A DNA stretch of 54,660 nt from Bacillus canaveralius (GCF_002860125.1 NZ_PGVA01000020.1:1-54660), one strand, 5' to 3'. Positions 29,137 through 38,308 are shown, counted from the stretch's first letter. Translations and numbers: made by a program. Notes: generated by a model from the letters alone, not told the origin.

Positions 29137-29169
29137 AAAATGATTTATGAGGGTATCATAAATCATTTT
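29137..29169. promoter_or_regulatory. perfect palindrome upstream of the paired permeases
   Basis: Arms AAAATGATTTATGA and TCATAAATCATTTT match over 14 bases around GGGTA. It lies about 55 bases before the start of the permease gene ending at 27652. It may be a terminator for the TRAP operon or an operator; neither strand has a long T run beyond the stem. Confidence 0.5.
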
Positions 29170-29317
29170 AAAACTTTACCGTATTCCAAAGTACGATCTA
29201 ACAACTTACTTGTCATAGCCCACAGCTATTTTTCCAGGCGATGGACGTTGTAACACAACTCAATAGACATTATGGGCAGGTCCTTTACCAGCGTTTTATA
29301 TTCGGATGTTCTTCAAT

Positions 29318-29354
29318 AGCAAAGAACGACCGAAGTTTGGTCGTTTTCTTTGCT
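29318..29354. terminator. inverted repeat after the TRAP operon
   Basis: AGCAAAGAACGACC and GGTCGTTTTCTTTGCT pair around GAAGTTT, with a small bulge. It lies about 90 bases after the dctM stop. No strong T tract follows on the minus strand, so it may be an mRNA-stabilising 3' hairpin instead. Confidence 0.45.
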
Positions 29355-29441
29355 AATATTATCTTCTGTATTACAAAACACCGAAGACACCAAGAAGATG
29401 GATTCGCACACACTGGCAAAAATCTTTATCATCTTAATTAA

Positions 29442-30716
29442 CTACAGCGAGACCATATTAGGCAACCACAATATAAGTTGTGGAAAGTATGTGATCAATG
29501 CCAATACAACCAATGATACAGCTAAAAATGGCCAGATTGCTTTTACCAGCGTTTCTAACTTCACTTCTGCAATGGATGATGCAACAAACAATCCCGCCCC
29601 AACTGGCGGAGTTAAACTACCAATTACGATGTTAAGACACATAACCACGCCTAGATGGATCGGATCAATATTAAACGCCATGGCAACAGGAATCAAAATC
29701 GGTGAAAGTAATATTAACGATGCAATGCCATCAAGAAACATCCCAACCAGCAATAAGAATAGGTTAACGATCAATAAAAATACAAGCGGGCTATCCGTTA
29801 ACGTAACCATCCACTCTGTTATTAACTGCGGAATCCTTTCAAAGGTAAGCACTAATCCAAATAATTTGGCTGTGACGATTAACAATGTCACAGTAGCCGT
29901 TGTCGTCGCTGTATTTATCAGGATCTTGGGAAGTTCCTTCAACTTGAGCTCTCGGTAGAATAAAGCACCAGCAAGAATGGCAATTAAGCATGCAATTGCT
30001 GCAGATTCAGTAGCTGTAAAGATGCCGCTTAGAATGCCAACGATGATAATGACAGGGACAGACAATGCTGGGATCACTTGATAGAAAGAAGCCCTGATTT
30101 GCTTAAGGCTTTGCTTATCTGACTTAGGTAAATTATGCCGGTGGCCATAATAGATGATAAATAATATAAACGAAAGTGCCAAGAGGATGCCTGGCATGAT
30201 GCCGGCTATGAACATTCTTCCTATAGAGGTTTCAGCATGAATACTGTAAATGATGAAAATCATGCTTGGCGGAATGATTGGTCCCAACATCGCCGCAGCA
30301 GCAGTAGTAGCTGTGCTAAATTCCCTTTGGTATCCTTCCTTTTCCATCGCCGGTACCATTACACGGCTCATCATCGCCGTTTGTGCTAAGGAAGAACCCA
30401 AAATGGAAGCTAAAAAAGTGTTTGCTACTACATTTACATAGGCTAATCCACCTTTATAATGGCCAACAATGGCCTTGGCAAAATTAATAAGTCTCGAGGT
30501 TATCCCTCCATAGTTCATTAATTCTCCAGCCAGCATAAATAACGGAATGGCCAGTAGGCTAAAGTTATCCACTCCTGAAAACAGTCTTTGGGGCACACTA
30601 TCAAATAACCCATTATTCCCTGTTGAAAAGATATAAATGATACTTGTGGCGCCAAGGACGATGAAAATAGGAACTCTAAGGAATAACAAGCTGAAAAAGG
30701 AGAAGAAAACGGTCAC
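29442..30716 (-). CDS. dctM: TRAP transporter large permease (DctM type)
   Basis: The large membrane subunit of a tripartite ATP-independent transporter, which imports organic acids using a sodium gradient. It has 424 residues and about 12 helices, with DctM signatures such as LAIPLFMLAGELMNYGGI, AMLGPIIPPSMIFIIYS and LNIVIGSLTPPVGAGLF. It begins with GTG directly after the stop codon of the small subunit. It forms an operon with dctQ and dctP. The linked Rieske oxygenase and dehydrogenase suggest an aromatic or related carboxylate, but the sequence does not fix the substrate. Confidence 0.92.
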   Translation of the reverse strand: MTVFFSFFSLLFLRVPIFIVLGATSIIYIFSTGNNGLFDSVPQRLFSGVDNFSLLAIPLFMLAGELMNYGGITSRLINFAKAIVGHYKGGLAYVNVVANTFLASILGSSLAQTAMMSRVMVPAMEKEGYQREFSTATTAAAAMLGPIIPPSMIFIIYSIHAETSIGRMFIAGIMPGILLALSFILFIIYYGHRHNLPKSDKQSLKQIRASFYQVIPALSVPVIIIVGILSGIFTATESAAIACLIAILAGALFYRELKLKELPKILINTATTTATVTLLIVTAKLFGLVLTFERIPQLITEWMVTLTDSPLVFLLIVNLFLLLVGMFLDGIASLILLSPILIPVAMAFNIDPIHLGVVMCLNIVIGSLTPPVGAGLFVASSIAEVKLETLVKAIWPFLAVSLVVLALITYFPQLILWLPNMVSL

Positions 30717-31274
30717 TTACCCCACCACCTTCTTTGTCATATTTTTCCTACTACCTCTAATCACTTCGTTCTGGCCCGATGACCTCACATTTTTCACACC
30801 ATCCACAACGTCATGCAACAAAATCTCTAATGAATGAATAGTCATAAATGAAAAACCAACAGGAACACTCAAATAGGCGACAATCATGGGCATTTGTATG
30901 GCAATTGATTTTTCAAACAGTATGAAAGGAGACGCAACCCACCTTATTGAAATGAACACCATGCAGGCACAAAATAAAAACACAGTCAGGTTACAGATCA
31001 AAACGAGTGCGTTATAGGCATGTCCTGTGAATTTTTCCACGATAATACTTACAGCAGCAGATTGCTTCCCTTTCAATGTCATACTGCCGCCAACAAATGT
31101 TACCCAAGCTAATGCAAAAACGGACGTCTCTTCCGTCCAATGGAGTGGATTGTTGAAAAAATAACGAAAAAACACCCCGCTTGTTAGTGAAATAAGAACG
31201 GTTGAGAGTAAGACAATAACGAGAATTTTTTCTATTTCATAAATAAGGTTATTTATTTCAGAAAATATCTTCAT
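30717..31274 (-). CDS. dctQ: TRAP transporter small permease (DctQ type)
   Basis: The small membrane subunit of the TRAP transporter: 185 residues with four helices and the typical NPLHWTEETSVFALAWVTFVGG motif between the first two. It lies 11 bases after dctP and abuts dctM. The C-terminal 25 residues are basic and cytoplasmic (SSGQNEVIRGSRKNMTKK), slightly longer than usual. It pairs with DctM to form the membrane channel fed by the binding protein DctP. Confidence 0.9.
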   Translation of the reverse strand: MKIFSEINNLIYEIEKILVIVLLSTVLISLTSGVFFRYFFNNPLHWTEETSVFALAWVTFVGGSMTLKGKQSAAVSIIVEKFTGHAYNALVLICNLTVFLFCACMVFISIRWVASPFILFEKSIAIQMPMIVAYLSVPVGFSFMTIHSLEILLHDVVDGVKNVRSSGQNEVIRGSRKNMTKKVVG

Positions 31275-31285
31275 GGTTTACCTCC

Positions 31286-32311
31286 TCAGCTGGATTTGGC
31301 TTCTTCTATAAACTCTTTTGTTAACGGGCTTTTATCTGAGTATTTTTTATAAATTTGTTCCGTTACATCCTGAAATGCTTTTAGACTGGATGGTTTGTGA
31401 ATGTTAAGCCCCTCTTTTTTTAATAATTCCAGGTTCTCCACTGTTTCCTGGATCGCTAATTCATTTCCATAATCAATTGCGACTTTCATCGCTTCTTCAA
31501 CAATGTTTTGATCGTCTTTAGATAAACTATCAAACTTAGCTTTACTCATAAGTACAGCCGCATTAAACGCAAATTGGTTTAGCAGAGTAAAATCTTCGCC
31601 TACCTCATAAAACTTTTGTGAATACGCCGAATCTGCACTTGCATTAACTCCATCCACTACCCCGGTTTGAAGTCCCTGGTATACTTCAGGCAGTGGCATT
31701 GGAACTGGACTAGCACCCAATGCATTATAAAAATCGTTAATGACCTCAGACCCTGGCGCCCTAATCTTTTTCCCTTTGAATTTCTCAGGTGAGTCCATAA
31801 CGCCCGAATTCATTAAAATACTGTGGCTCCCGGTAAATAGCCAATCCATGCCGACCAGGCCCTGCTCACTAAATAAATCTAACAACTGGTTTGCTGCTTC
31901 CGTATCTCTCATTTTGTTTGCATCACCAATATCTTCGAAGAGAAACGGCATTAACCAAGCATTCAGCTCTTTATTTCTGGAAGCTAGATATGCGGTGGTT
32001 ATGTAGCCAAAATCAACTGATCCAGAAATCATTTGTTGGATCATATCGGCCTCAGGCCCAAGCTGGCTGGCAGGGAAAATTTCTAGTTTCATTCGTCCAT
32101 CCGACCGTGTTTCAAGTTCCTCTTTGAACTTTTCAGCTGTTTTCGTCCATGAGTGCGTTGGTGCAACTATTGTTGTAAGTTTAAAATGATGTTCACCTTG
32201 GCCGGCAGATTGTACTTTAGTGTCTTGACTACTGCCTGCGCCACATGCAGTTGTAATGATGCTCGTCAGTAATAAGAATGAAAGGAAGATATTCACTTTA
32301 ATTTTTTTCAT
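31286..32311 (-). CDS. dctP: TRAP transporter substrate-binding lipoprotein (DctP type)
   Basis: The extracytoplasmic solute-binding component. From the ATG at 32311 (GGAGG seven bases before it) it is 341 residues. A lipoprotein signal ends at the lipobox cysteine in TTACGAGSS. The family core includes TIVAPTHSWTKTAEKFKEEL, FPASQLGPEADMIQQM, the conserved arginine in GKKIRAPGSEV and PLPEVYQGLQTGVVDGVNA. It is the first gene of the dctP-dctQ-dctM operon and would deliver an anionic ligand through that arginine. Confidence 0.92.
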   Translation of the reverse strand: MKKIKVNIFLSFLLLTSIITTACGAGSSQDTKVQSAGQGEHHFKLTTIVAPTHSWTKTAEKFKEELETRSDGRMKLEIFPASQLGPEADMIQQMISGSVDFGYITTAYLASRNKELNAWLMPFLFEDIGDANKMRDTEAANQLLDLFSEQGLVGMDWLFTGSHSILMNSGVMDSPEKFKGKKIRAPGSEVINDFYNALGASPVPMPLPEVYQGLQTGVVDGVNASADSAYSQKFYEVGEDFTLLNQFAFNAAVLMSKAKFDSLSKDDQNIVEEAMKVAIDYGNELAIQETVENLELLKKEGLNIHKPSSLKAFQDVTEQIYKKYSDKSPLTKEFIEEAKSS

Positions 32312-32482
32312 GTGTTCCTCCATTTAATCATTTTTTAAAGTGGTTATAACCATAAGGAAACGCTTACAATTTCGTGCTTGCATAACTCTTTTACAACCAT
32401 TTTTTGCTCTATAAACGATGGTATGTCTGTTAAGAGGAACATCCTTCTACCATCAGAAGAATGCTCATTGCTCTCCAGTTTT

Positions 32483-33574
32483 TCAAAGCCAAGGGGAAAC
32501 AGTAACAAGCAAAGGCTTCGGTTCGCCAACTCCTCCAGCAGTCTTTAAAGCCTGATCTGTTTGATCCAATGGATAGTTATGAGAGTTTAACAGGCAAAGA
32601 GGGAACTTATTTGACGCTATGCAATCTCTTGCCATGCTTACAGATTTATAACTATGGCCTCTAACCCCCTTTATAGTAAGGGTTTTATGGATCACCTCAT
32701 CAATCTCCAAACCTGAAAGCACTTGATATTTATAGGCCCCTAAAATAATTTTCGCATTCTTATTTGCTACTGAAATAGCTTGTCTAATAGGCTCTGTTCC
32801 ACCTGATGTTACATCAAGAACAATATCAACCATTTTCCCCCCGGTGATCGCATCTACAGTTTGATACATATCTTCCGTTTGAATATTAATTGTATGGTCA
32901 ATCCCCAATTCTTTTGCCAACTCTAACCGATGGGCACTTGTTCTCCTCCCTGTAACAATGACTTCAGCTCCAACATATTTAGCGGCTAAAGCACATGCAA
33001 GCCCTTGCTGGCCAGGTCCCTGGATGAGCACCACTTTGCCGGGTCCTGCCCCTCCTTCAATACACATCCACTCAAATCCATTTGCCAGCGGTAATGTTAT
33101 TGCTGCTTCCTCTGCTGGGACATGCTCAGGCATTTTATGAAAAACAGCATTGGGATGCAGATACATATACTGTGAAAATCCTCCATACAGAGATGGATTT
33201 TCTGAAAGAGGCGTCGCTCCATATCGTATACCTCTATACTTGGGATCTGTTGCGAGACAGGCTCGGTATTCTCCTGTTCTACAATGCTCACACTGGCCAC
33301 AGGGAATGTATTCTTCCATGACAACCCTGTCTCCCTTTTTTACACCCCAATTTTTTGAAGCGAGTTCCCCTATTTCTTCGATATATCCCACAACATGATG
33401 CCCGAGAATTTTCGGCTCCAACTCGTGGTTATAGTAAGAAACATCCGTGCCGCAAACTCCAACAATTTCAACTCTCAGTATCCCATCGTTATCGGAAAGG
33501 GTTGGAATTTGGATTTCCATAAGTGCCGTTTTGTTTTTATCAACAGCTACTGCTGCCAGAGATTTTTCAATCAT
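32483..33574 (-). CDS. zinc-dependent medium-chain alcohol dehydrogenase
   Basis: A cytoplasmic NAD(P)-dependent oxidoreductase of 363 residues. The catalytic zinc site is in GVCGTD (about residue 40) and the following GHHVVG. The structural zinc cysteines are in CGQCEHCRTGEYRAC. The Rossmann nucleotide site is VLIQGPGQQGLACAL. It lies between the TRAP operon and the Rieske oxygenase on the same strand. It may oxidise the alcohol or dihydrodiol formed or released in that pathway; the actual substrate is unknown. Confidence 0.88.
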   Translation of the reverse strand: MIEKSLAAVAVDKNKTALMEIQIPTLSDNDGILRVEIVGVCGTDVSYYNHELEPKILGHHVVGYIEEIGELASKNWGVKKGDRVVMEEYIPCGQCEHCRTGEYRACLATDPKYRGIRYGATPLSENPSLYGGFSQYMYLHPNAVFHKMPEHVPAEEAAITLPLANGFEWMCIEGGAGPGKVVLIQGPGQQGLACALAAKYVGAEVIVTGRRTSAHRLELAKELGIDHTINIQTEDMYQTVDAITGGKMVDIVLDVTSGGTEPIRQAISVANKNAKIILGAYKYQVLSGLEIDEVIHKTLTIKGVRGHSYKSVSMARDCIASNKFPLCLLNSHNYPLDQTDQALKTAGGVGEPKPLLVTVSPWL

Positions 33575-33601
33575 AATAACTCCTAGTCTATTTAAAGTTT
33601 T

Positions 33602-34882
33602 CTAAACAATTTCGACTTCCTGTGTGGTTAATTTCATTTGTTCTTTAGCACCTTCCTGGAATGGCAACCCCTTGGGAAGCAATACAGATGCTGAGCGAAT
33701 ATGATGCTGTTTTGGATCCAGTGCCTCTACTATTTCATTCTCATTTAATTGTTTTACAGCATTCAGCAATCTTCTTCGTGCTTTTATGATTGCAGTATCG
33801 CTGGTTCCCAGTTTTTCCAATGAACGATCTGTAATAGACCCAGCACTTTCTTGTATTGCTTGATCTTCCATTCCGACCCCTTTGATTCCGATAAACGATT
33901 TTCCACTTTTTTGTAACTCTCTATCTAGTAAGTATCCATTATCTTTGTTTGCCACCGGACGGAAAGTACCAGGAATAAGTTCAGCATGTATACCTTCTCC
34001 CGCTTTCATCTGCTCAATTTCTTCTTGCTCCAAAGGACGATCAGTTGTCCAGCTCCAGCTCCACGTCATACAATTTTCATCATCAATTGGAACCCAGGCA
34101 TGGCCTCCCCGAGGTGCTCCTGCAAAAGGTGGAATCATTGTATACCATGGCATAAGAAACTGAGTAATTCTCCAATAATAGTGTTCGTCATCAGCATTTC
34201 TCCTGGCGCCTATAAGCATACCGTATTCAGTGTCCACCACTTCAAATTTAGGTGAAGTGTCTTTGGCCAGTAAATGTGGACTATTACTTTTTTTTGAAAC
34301 ACCTAATCCACCCACTGAACCAGAGTGAAGGATGGATACATGACTTGAATCTATTCCACCTTCTAATGCTTGAAAATAGTTACACTCCTGAATTTTTTTG
34401 GATACAAACCGATGACTATCAGGCACCAGCATCCATTCTTGTTCCGGTAATGCTGGTTTATGTTCTGGTGGTCCCATGTATGTCCAAATGACCCCGGCAA
34501 TTTCCTCGCAAGGATAGGATTTAATTTTAATCCTGTCCTTAAAAATACTATCCTTTGGTTCTGATGGCATATCCACACAATTCCCATTGGTATCGAACTG
34601 CCAACCATGATAAACACACCGCAAGCCACATTGCTCATTCCGGCCATAAAACAGGGATACTCTGCGATGTGGACAATATTCATCGATCAAGCCAATATTT
34701 CCATCTGAGTCCCGGAATGCAATCAATTCTTCACTTAACAATTTTACTCGGACAGGCGGACAATCATTTTCTGGTAGTTCTTCTGAGAGAAGAGCTGGAA
34801 TCCAATGTCTTCTAAAATATTTTCCCATGTCAGTATCAGTGCCAGTACGCGTTAACAAATAGTTATCAGCTTTAGATAGCAT
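33602..34882 (-). CDS. Rieske [2Fe-2S] aromatic ring-hydroxylating oxygenase, large subunit
   Basis: The catalytic subunit of a non-heme iron oxygenase of the phthalate-dioxygenase / O-demethylase type. From the ATG at 34882 (GGGGGT upstream) it is 426 residues. The Rieske cluster ligands are in YCPHRRVSLFYG and CVYHGWQFD. The mononuclear iron motif is DSSHVSILH (Asp, His, His). These families hydroxylate or demethylate aromatic acids with electrons from a separate reductase, and no reductase gene is visible in this window. The in-frame extension to 34975 has no RBS and is AT-rich, so it is rejected. It is the first gene of the catabolic run. Confidence 0.9.
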   Translation of the reverse strand: MLSKADNYLLTRTGTDTDMGKYFRRHWIPALLSEELPENDCPPVRVKLLSEELIAFRDSDGNIGLIDEYCPHRRVSLFYGRNEQCGLRCVYHGWQFDTNGNCVDMPSEPKDSIFKDRIKIKSYPCEEIAGVIWTYMGPPEHKPALPEQEWMLVPDSHRFVSKKIQECNYFQALEGGIDSSHVSILHSGSVGGLGVSKKSNSPHLLAKDTSPKFEVVDTEYGMLIGARRNADDEHYYWRITQFLMPWYTMIPPFAGAPRGGHAWVPIDDENCMTWSWSWTTDRPLEQEEIEQMKAGEGIHAELIPGTFRPVANKDNGYLLDRELQKSGKSFIGIKGVGMEDQAIQESAGSITDRSLEKLGTSDTAIIKARRRLLNAVKQLNENEIVEALDPKQHHIRSASVLLPKGLPFQEGAKEQMKLTTQEVEIV

Positions 34883-35173
34883 TTTGAAGTAACCCCCTAC
34901 CTTTTTGTGAGTCAAGATTATTATCAGTATATTTTGCAAATTCTTTATTTTCAAATTGATTTTTTTAATAAACACTATTTAAAACTTCTATACCGTAAAA
35001 AACTATTTTCATCTCCCGCGGAAAAATCTGAAAGATACTGAGTTATCTTCTCGTTGCGTTTTTTAACGAATATTAAGATTTTCAATAGCGATATAGAATT
35101 TTTTCATTTGAATATTCAGAAATATAGAATTAAACTGAGTTTATAAATACTATTTAGAGGAGGACAGTAAGTT

Positions 35174-35416
35174 ATGATTCAAAAATATAATGACGAAATG
35201 ATCATATCCTATTACAAAAATAAAACCGTGGCTATACTGGGATACCGATCTAACGGTGGTCAACAGAGAGCCAAATTATTAAGAGATAATGGTATAAAAG
35301 TGTTGATAGGACTGCGAGTAGGAGATGAATATTGGGGACAGGCAGTAAATGATGGCTTCAATGTATACCCTGTTTGGGAGGCAGCGGAACAGGCTGAGGT
35401 TGCTCAAGTTTGGTGA
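35174..35416 (+). pseudogene. truncated ketol-acid reductoisomerase-like fragment
   Basis: Eighty residues align in character with the N-terminal Rossmann half of ketol-acid reductoisomerase (IlvC): KTVAILGYRSNGGQQRAKLLRDNGIKV where the family has GYGSQGHAHALNLKESG, then GLRVGDEYWGQAVNDGF and AAEQAEV. The frame stops where the family continues for another 250 residues, and the glycine-rich motif is damaged. AGAGGAGG is still present before the ATG. It is a relic left beside the catabolic island. Confidence 0.6.
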
Positions 35417-35514
35417 CAGATGAAGGCTTCCTGCTATGTTCCTGCTGAGTTATAAGAACAATTTAGAGAAAGAATTACACCAAAGATTAGAAATAGAAAG
35501 AGGGTTTATAAGCA

Positions 35515-36016
35515 GTGAAATCGGAAGGAAAATCTGATTATCAGCTTTCTTCGGTTAATAACGCCCTTCGTCTTTTAAAAAGTTTTTCCAAAGACGAACC
35601 AGAGAAAAAAGTAACGGATTTAGCCGCTTCCCTGGGCTTATCTAAAAGTACGGTAAGCCGGCTCCTGTCGACTCTCGCAAGACAGGGCTTTGTGCTAAAA
35701 GATGCAGATACTAGAAAATATCGGTTGGGTCTATCGATTCTTCAATTAAACTCCATTATGACCTCGAATCTTGAAATCTACCAAGAATCAATGCAAACCC
35801 GGCAAAAACTTGTCACTGAGGTTGATGAAATCCTCAATTTGTAGCTCGGGAAGGATCACATTGTTCAGATTTAACAGGTACATGACGATACCCAGTACAT
35901 ATTCTATCCCGTGTTGTAACTGCAAACCTGCTGCATTGTACATGCCTGGCAAAGTGATCCTTACATTTCAGGGTGAGGACTTTACGCAAGACAATATTGA
36001 CAAGATTTACGTTTAA
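35515..36016 (+). pseudogene. decayed IclR-family regulator
   Basis: A GTG start at 35515 opens a clear IclR winged-helix domain (NALRLLKSFSKDEPEKKVTDLAASLGLSKSTVSRLLSTLARQGFVLKD). The frame stops at 35844 (about residue 110), where the effector domain should begin. An IclR-like continuation appears in another frame to about 36016 (KPAALYMPGKVILTFQGED, compare the family's ALGKVLLA...). Stops, frameshifts and shortening make this a broken gene. IclR proteins often control aromatic catabolism, so it may once have governed the adjacent oxygenase. Confidence 0.65.
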
Positions 36017-36070
36017 AAACAAGAACCGAAATCGTTACTATTGATATTTCAATCAGTCTATAATGTTAAG

Positions 36071-36483
36071 TTATTCTAAAAAAATCCACGGATATTATTA
36101 GCATTCAATTGCGCCTCGACTTCCATCGAACCTCTCTTTTTCATCTGTACAAAAAGCACTGGATGAAAATCTAACAGCCTCTTCACTCTTTTTAGATTTA
36201 AAATAATTTTCCACATCCCACGATAATAAGCATGATAATAATCATTCCAAACTGCTTACATCTTTTCAAAGTCAATATCCCCTTTCGAGATTTTCGAAAA
36301 TTACTCATTCCCTTACTACCTGATATGTCCCATATGGTTTCATCTATATTCAGGTTGGAATTAAAAACAGAACTTTTTTACCAGATTATTCTTTAATTTT
36401 CTTTTGATTTAGTAAATTTCTATAAGTTTAGAATCAGCAATTCATTTGCGGAAGCAGATAAAGTATAATTTTACAATACCGAT
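36071..36483 (-). pseudogene. broken second copy of the T7SS-linked lipoprotein gene plus upstream region
   Basis: The plus-strand text from TTATTCTAAAAAAATCCACG follows the 3' end of the lipoprotein gene at 24267 almost base for base (for example TTTTTCATCTGTACAAAAAG and GAAAATCTAAC). It then skips about 440 bases of the gene and rejoins it at the signal-peptide end (ATAATAAGCAT). It continues through the shared upstream region (CCCCTTTCGAGATTTT, TACCAGATTATTC) to about 36483. The copy therefore lacks most of the mature protein. Together with the intact copy it brackets the catabolic island in direct orientation. Confidence 0.85.
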
Positions 36484-36514
36484 CATTTGAAAATAAGGGG
36501 ATGTAGACACGGAT

Positions 36515-37259
36515 ATGACTATTGAATTGCCATATAAAGACGCGACTGTTTCTTATCAAGTTTTAACACAGTCAGATGATAGTCTGTTTAAGGAGGCGGC
36601 TGCGTGTCTTGCTGACACCTTTACTGGCGTAAAACTAGGCGCTAGCATCATCAGGGAGCCGATGTGTTATACAAGGCATATTTTAAAAGATGACTTTGAA
36701 AATTTCGTTCTCGACTATCTTAACCATGTTGTCGAGCAGGGATATTGTTTTATTGCAACCGATGATAAAACCGGTATGGTAATCGGTGTTTATGCTTGCG
36801 AAATTTTTGATCCTGCAGGAAACTGAAGCGCCTGTTTTTGAAGGAAGCTTTGAGCCTTTTAACCGGATTATCGAATTGCTTGGCGATTTAGATTCGAGGT
36901 TTATTGAAACCCTTGTACAGAGATTGGGAAGAATGCCGAAAAAAGATGAGTATTTGCATGCATTTATGCTCGGTGTCCGTACAGAAGATAATAGAAAACA
37001 GATTGCCAACCAGCTAATCCAAATGTCGTTGGACAAGGCGGAAATGAACGGGTTTAAAGGCTGCTTTCTGGAGGCGACCAGTTTTAAGTCACAAGTTTTG
37101 CTCACAAAGTATTTCGACTTTTATGTGCCTGTAGATACTGTCAATATGCCGATCCAGACAATATATGCTGAGACCTCCGTGTTTAAAACTATACCAGCGG
37201 AGATTGGGAACAGCTGTCAAATTCTTTACAAGCCTTTAAATGGTACCGATAAAATCTAA
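36515..37259 (+). pseudogene. frameshifted acetyltransferase-like gene
   Basis: Two overlapping frames together encode one protein of about 245 residues. The first (36515-36826) begins MTIELPYKDATVSYQVL and ends ATDDKTGMVIGVYACEIFDPAGN. The second takes over near 36815 with ETEAPVFEGSFEPFNRII and runs to 37259. The layout, with a GVYACE strand and later RKQIANQLIQMSLDKAEMNGFKGCFLEATS, resembles a GNAT acetyltransferase core. A one-base indel near 36810-36825 explains the break; sequencing error is the alternative. It lies just after the broken lipoprotein copy. Confidence 0.6.
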
Positions 37260-37261
37260 GA

Positions 37262-37660
37262 ATCTCTTGAACTACCCACCACTTATTTTTCTAACGAAAA
37301 TTTGAAGTGGGGGATTCCTGCGAACACCAGTGTATCCACCAGTTTTTTAGAGGCTCTACCCGTCGTCCCGACGGTGATTGCTTAATTATCTTGTACGTTG
37401 GCTTGCCACACGTTCTACTTTAGCTTGGTTTTCGCAACTTCGGTACGTGTGGATACGAATTAGAACGTTGAAGGTTTTACCTAGCAGACGTTTTTCCTGC
37501 TAGAACTCCCTATCTTCAGTTTTCAAAGAACAGCTTACGAGTATATATAGTACATTTGTTCGTTTTTTCAACAACTTTGGCTATCGCCAACCGACATTCA
37601 TCTCCCACCTATTCATTGGGCTTCGCCCTTCCCATTCCTTGAGGTGGGAGTCTTCTGTCG
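37262..37660. mobile_element. non-autonomous IS200/IS605-like element (palindrome-ended)
   Basis: This stretch has no gene but has a hairpin near each end: CCACTTATT...AAGTGGGGG at the left (37278-37313) and CTCCCACCT...AGGTGGGAG at the right (about 37602-37651). The left end begins TTGAACTACCCACCACTTA, a sequence I associate with TnpB-carrying IS605 relatives in Bacillaceae. The interior has further small hairpins (CGTCGTCCCGACG). It probably inserted just after the acetyltransferase-like gene. No tnpA or tnpB remains. Confidence 0.5.
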
Positions 37661-37693
37661 GGAAATGATAAAAATCACGTTGGAGGTTTTCAG

Positions 37694-37867
37694 ATGGATC
37701 TCGCAGGAAGCTGGTTCCCGTTAGTCGCATTTATCCCATTCATTCTGTATCTGGGAATATTTATTTTCGGCATTTGGTTTGCAATAACGTTAATCCGTAC
37801 GTTAAAGGAAAAAAACCAAATTCTTAAAGAAATCGCCATGAATATCGAACAAAGAAACAAAGAATAG
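37694..37867 (+). CDS. 57-residue single-pass membrane protein
   Basis: A short gene: ATG at 37694 preceded by TGGAGG, a clear stop TAG, and a strong terminator 28 bases later. The product starts MDLAGSWFPLVAF, has one long hydrophobic helix (FIPFILYLGIFIFGIWFAITLI), and a charged coiled-coil-like tail (RTLKEKNQILKEIAMNIEQRNKE). Having its own RBS and terminator argues that it is real. I do not recognise the family and assign no function. Confidence 0.7.
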   Translation: MDLAGSWFPLVAFIPFILYLGIFIFGIWFAITLIRTLKEKNQILKEIAMNIEQRNKE

Positions 37868-37895
37868 CCATAAATCATTTTTACACAGTACAAAA

Positions 37896-37935
37896 GAGGC
37901 TTCCCGACGTGAACTAAGGGAAGCCTCCTTTTTTA
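37896..37935 (+). terminator. terminator after the small membrane protein gene
   Basis: Perfect 10-bp arms GAGGCTTCCC / GGGAAGCCTC enclose 12 bases and are followed by CTTTTTTATT. Confidence 0.88.
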
Positions 37936-38308
37936 TTAAGTATGAAACGACCTGGTAAACTCCATTTCCAGAAGGATGTTTAGATTACAGTCCGCCCACT
38001 ATGTATGGGAATTACATACTCATCTTTTGTTTTCGCATAAAAAACATCTATATAAGAATTATTGATTTACGGGCTTTGATAGTTTAGAAATAGATAGCTT
38101 TTCTCGCCAATTATTAATCTTTTCCTATATCGGATTCATAAGGACATTTCTGTAGTATTCCCTATTAGTTGTGACCTTCATGAATCCTATGAAGAACACT
38201 TTGCCTATTTTCCGAATGAGTTTTGTCCTTCGTGAGCCATAAAAGCACCCGCTCTCTTAGCCCATCTCAAGATAGCTGAAAAATGTTAAATTCAAGTTGT
38301 ATAGATCA

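Noticed and set aside
32344-32529. 61-codon frame between the dehydrogenase and dctP genes
   Set aside because: It overlaps the dehydrogenase 3' end in another frame and lacks an RBS; it is a shadow frame.
35091-35131. Direct repeat ATATAGAATT 31 bases apart upstream of the KARI-like fragment
   Set aside because: It could be a regulator site, but in such AT-rich sequence two 10-base matches are not strong evidence.
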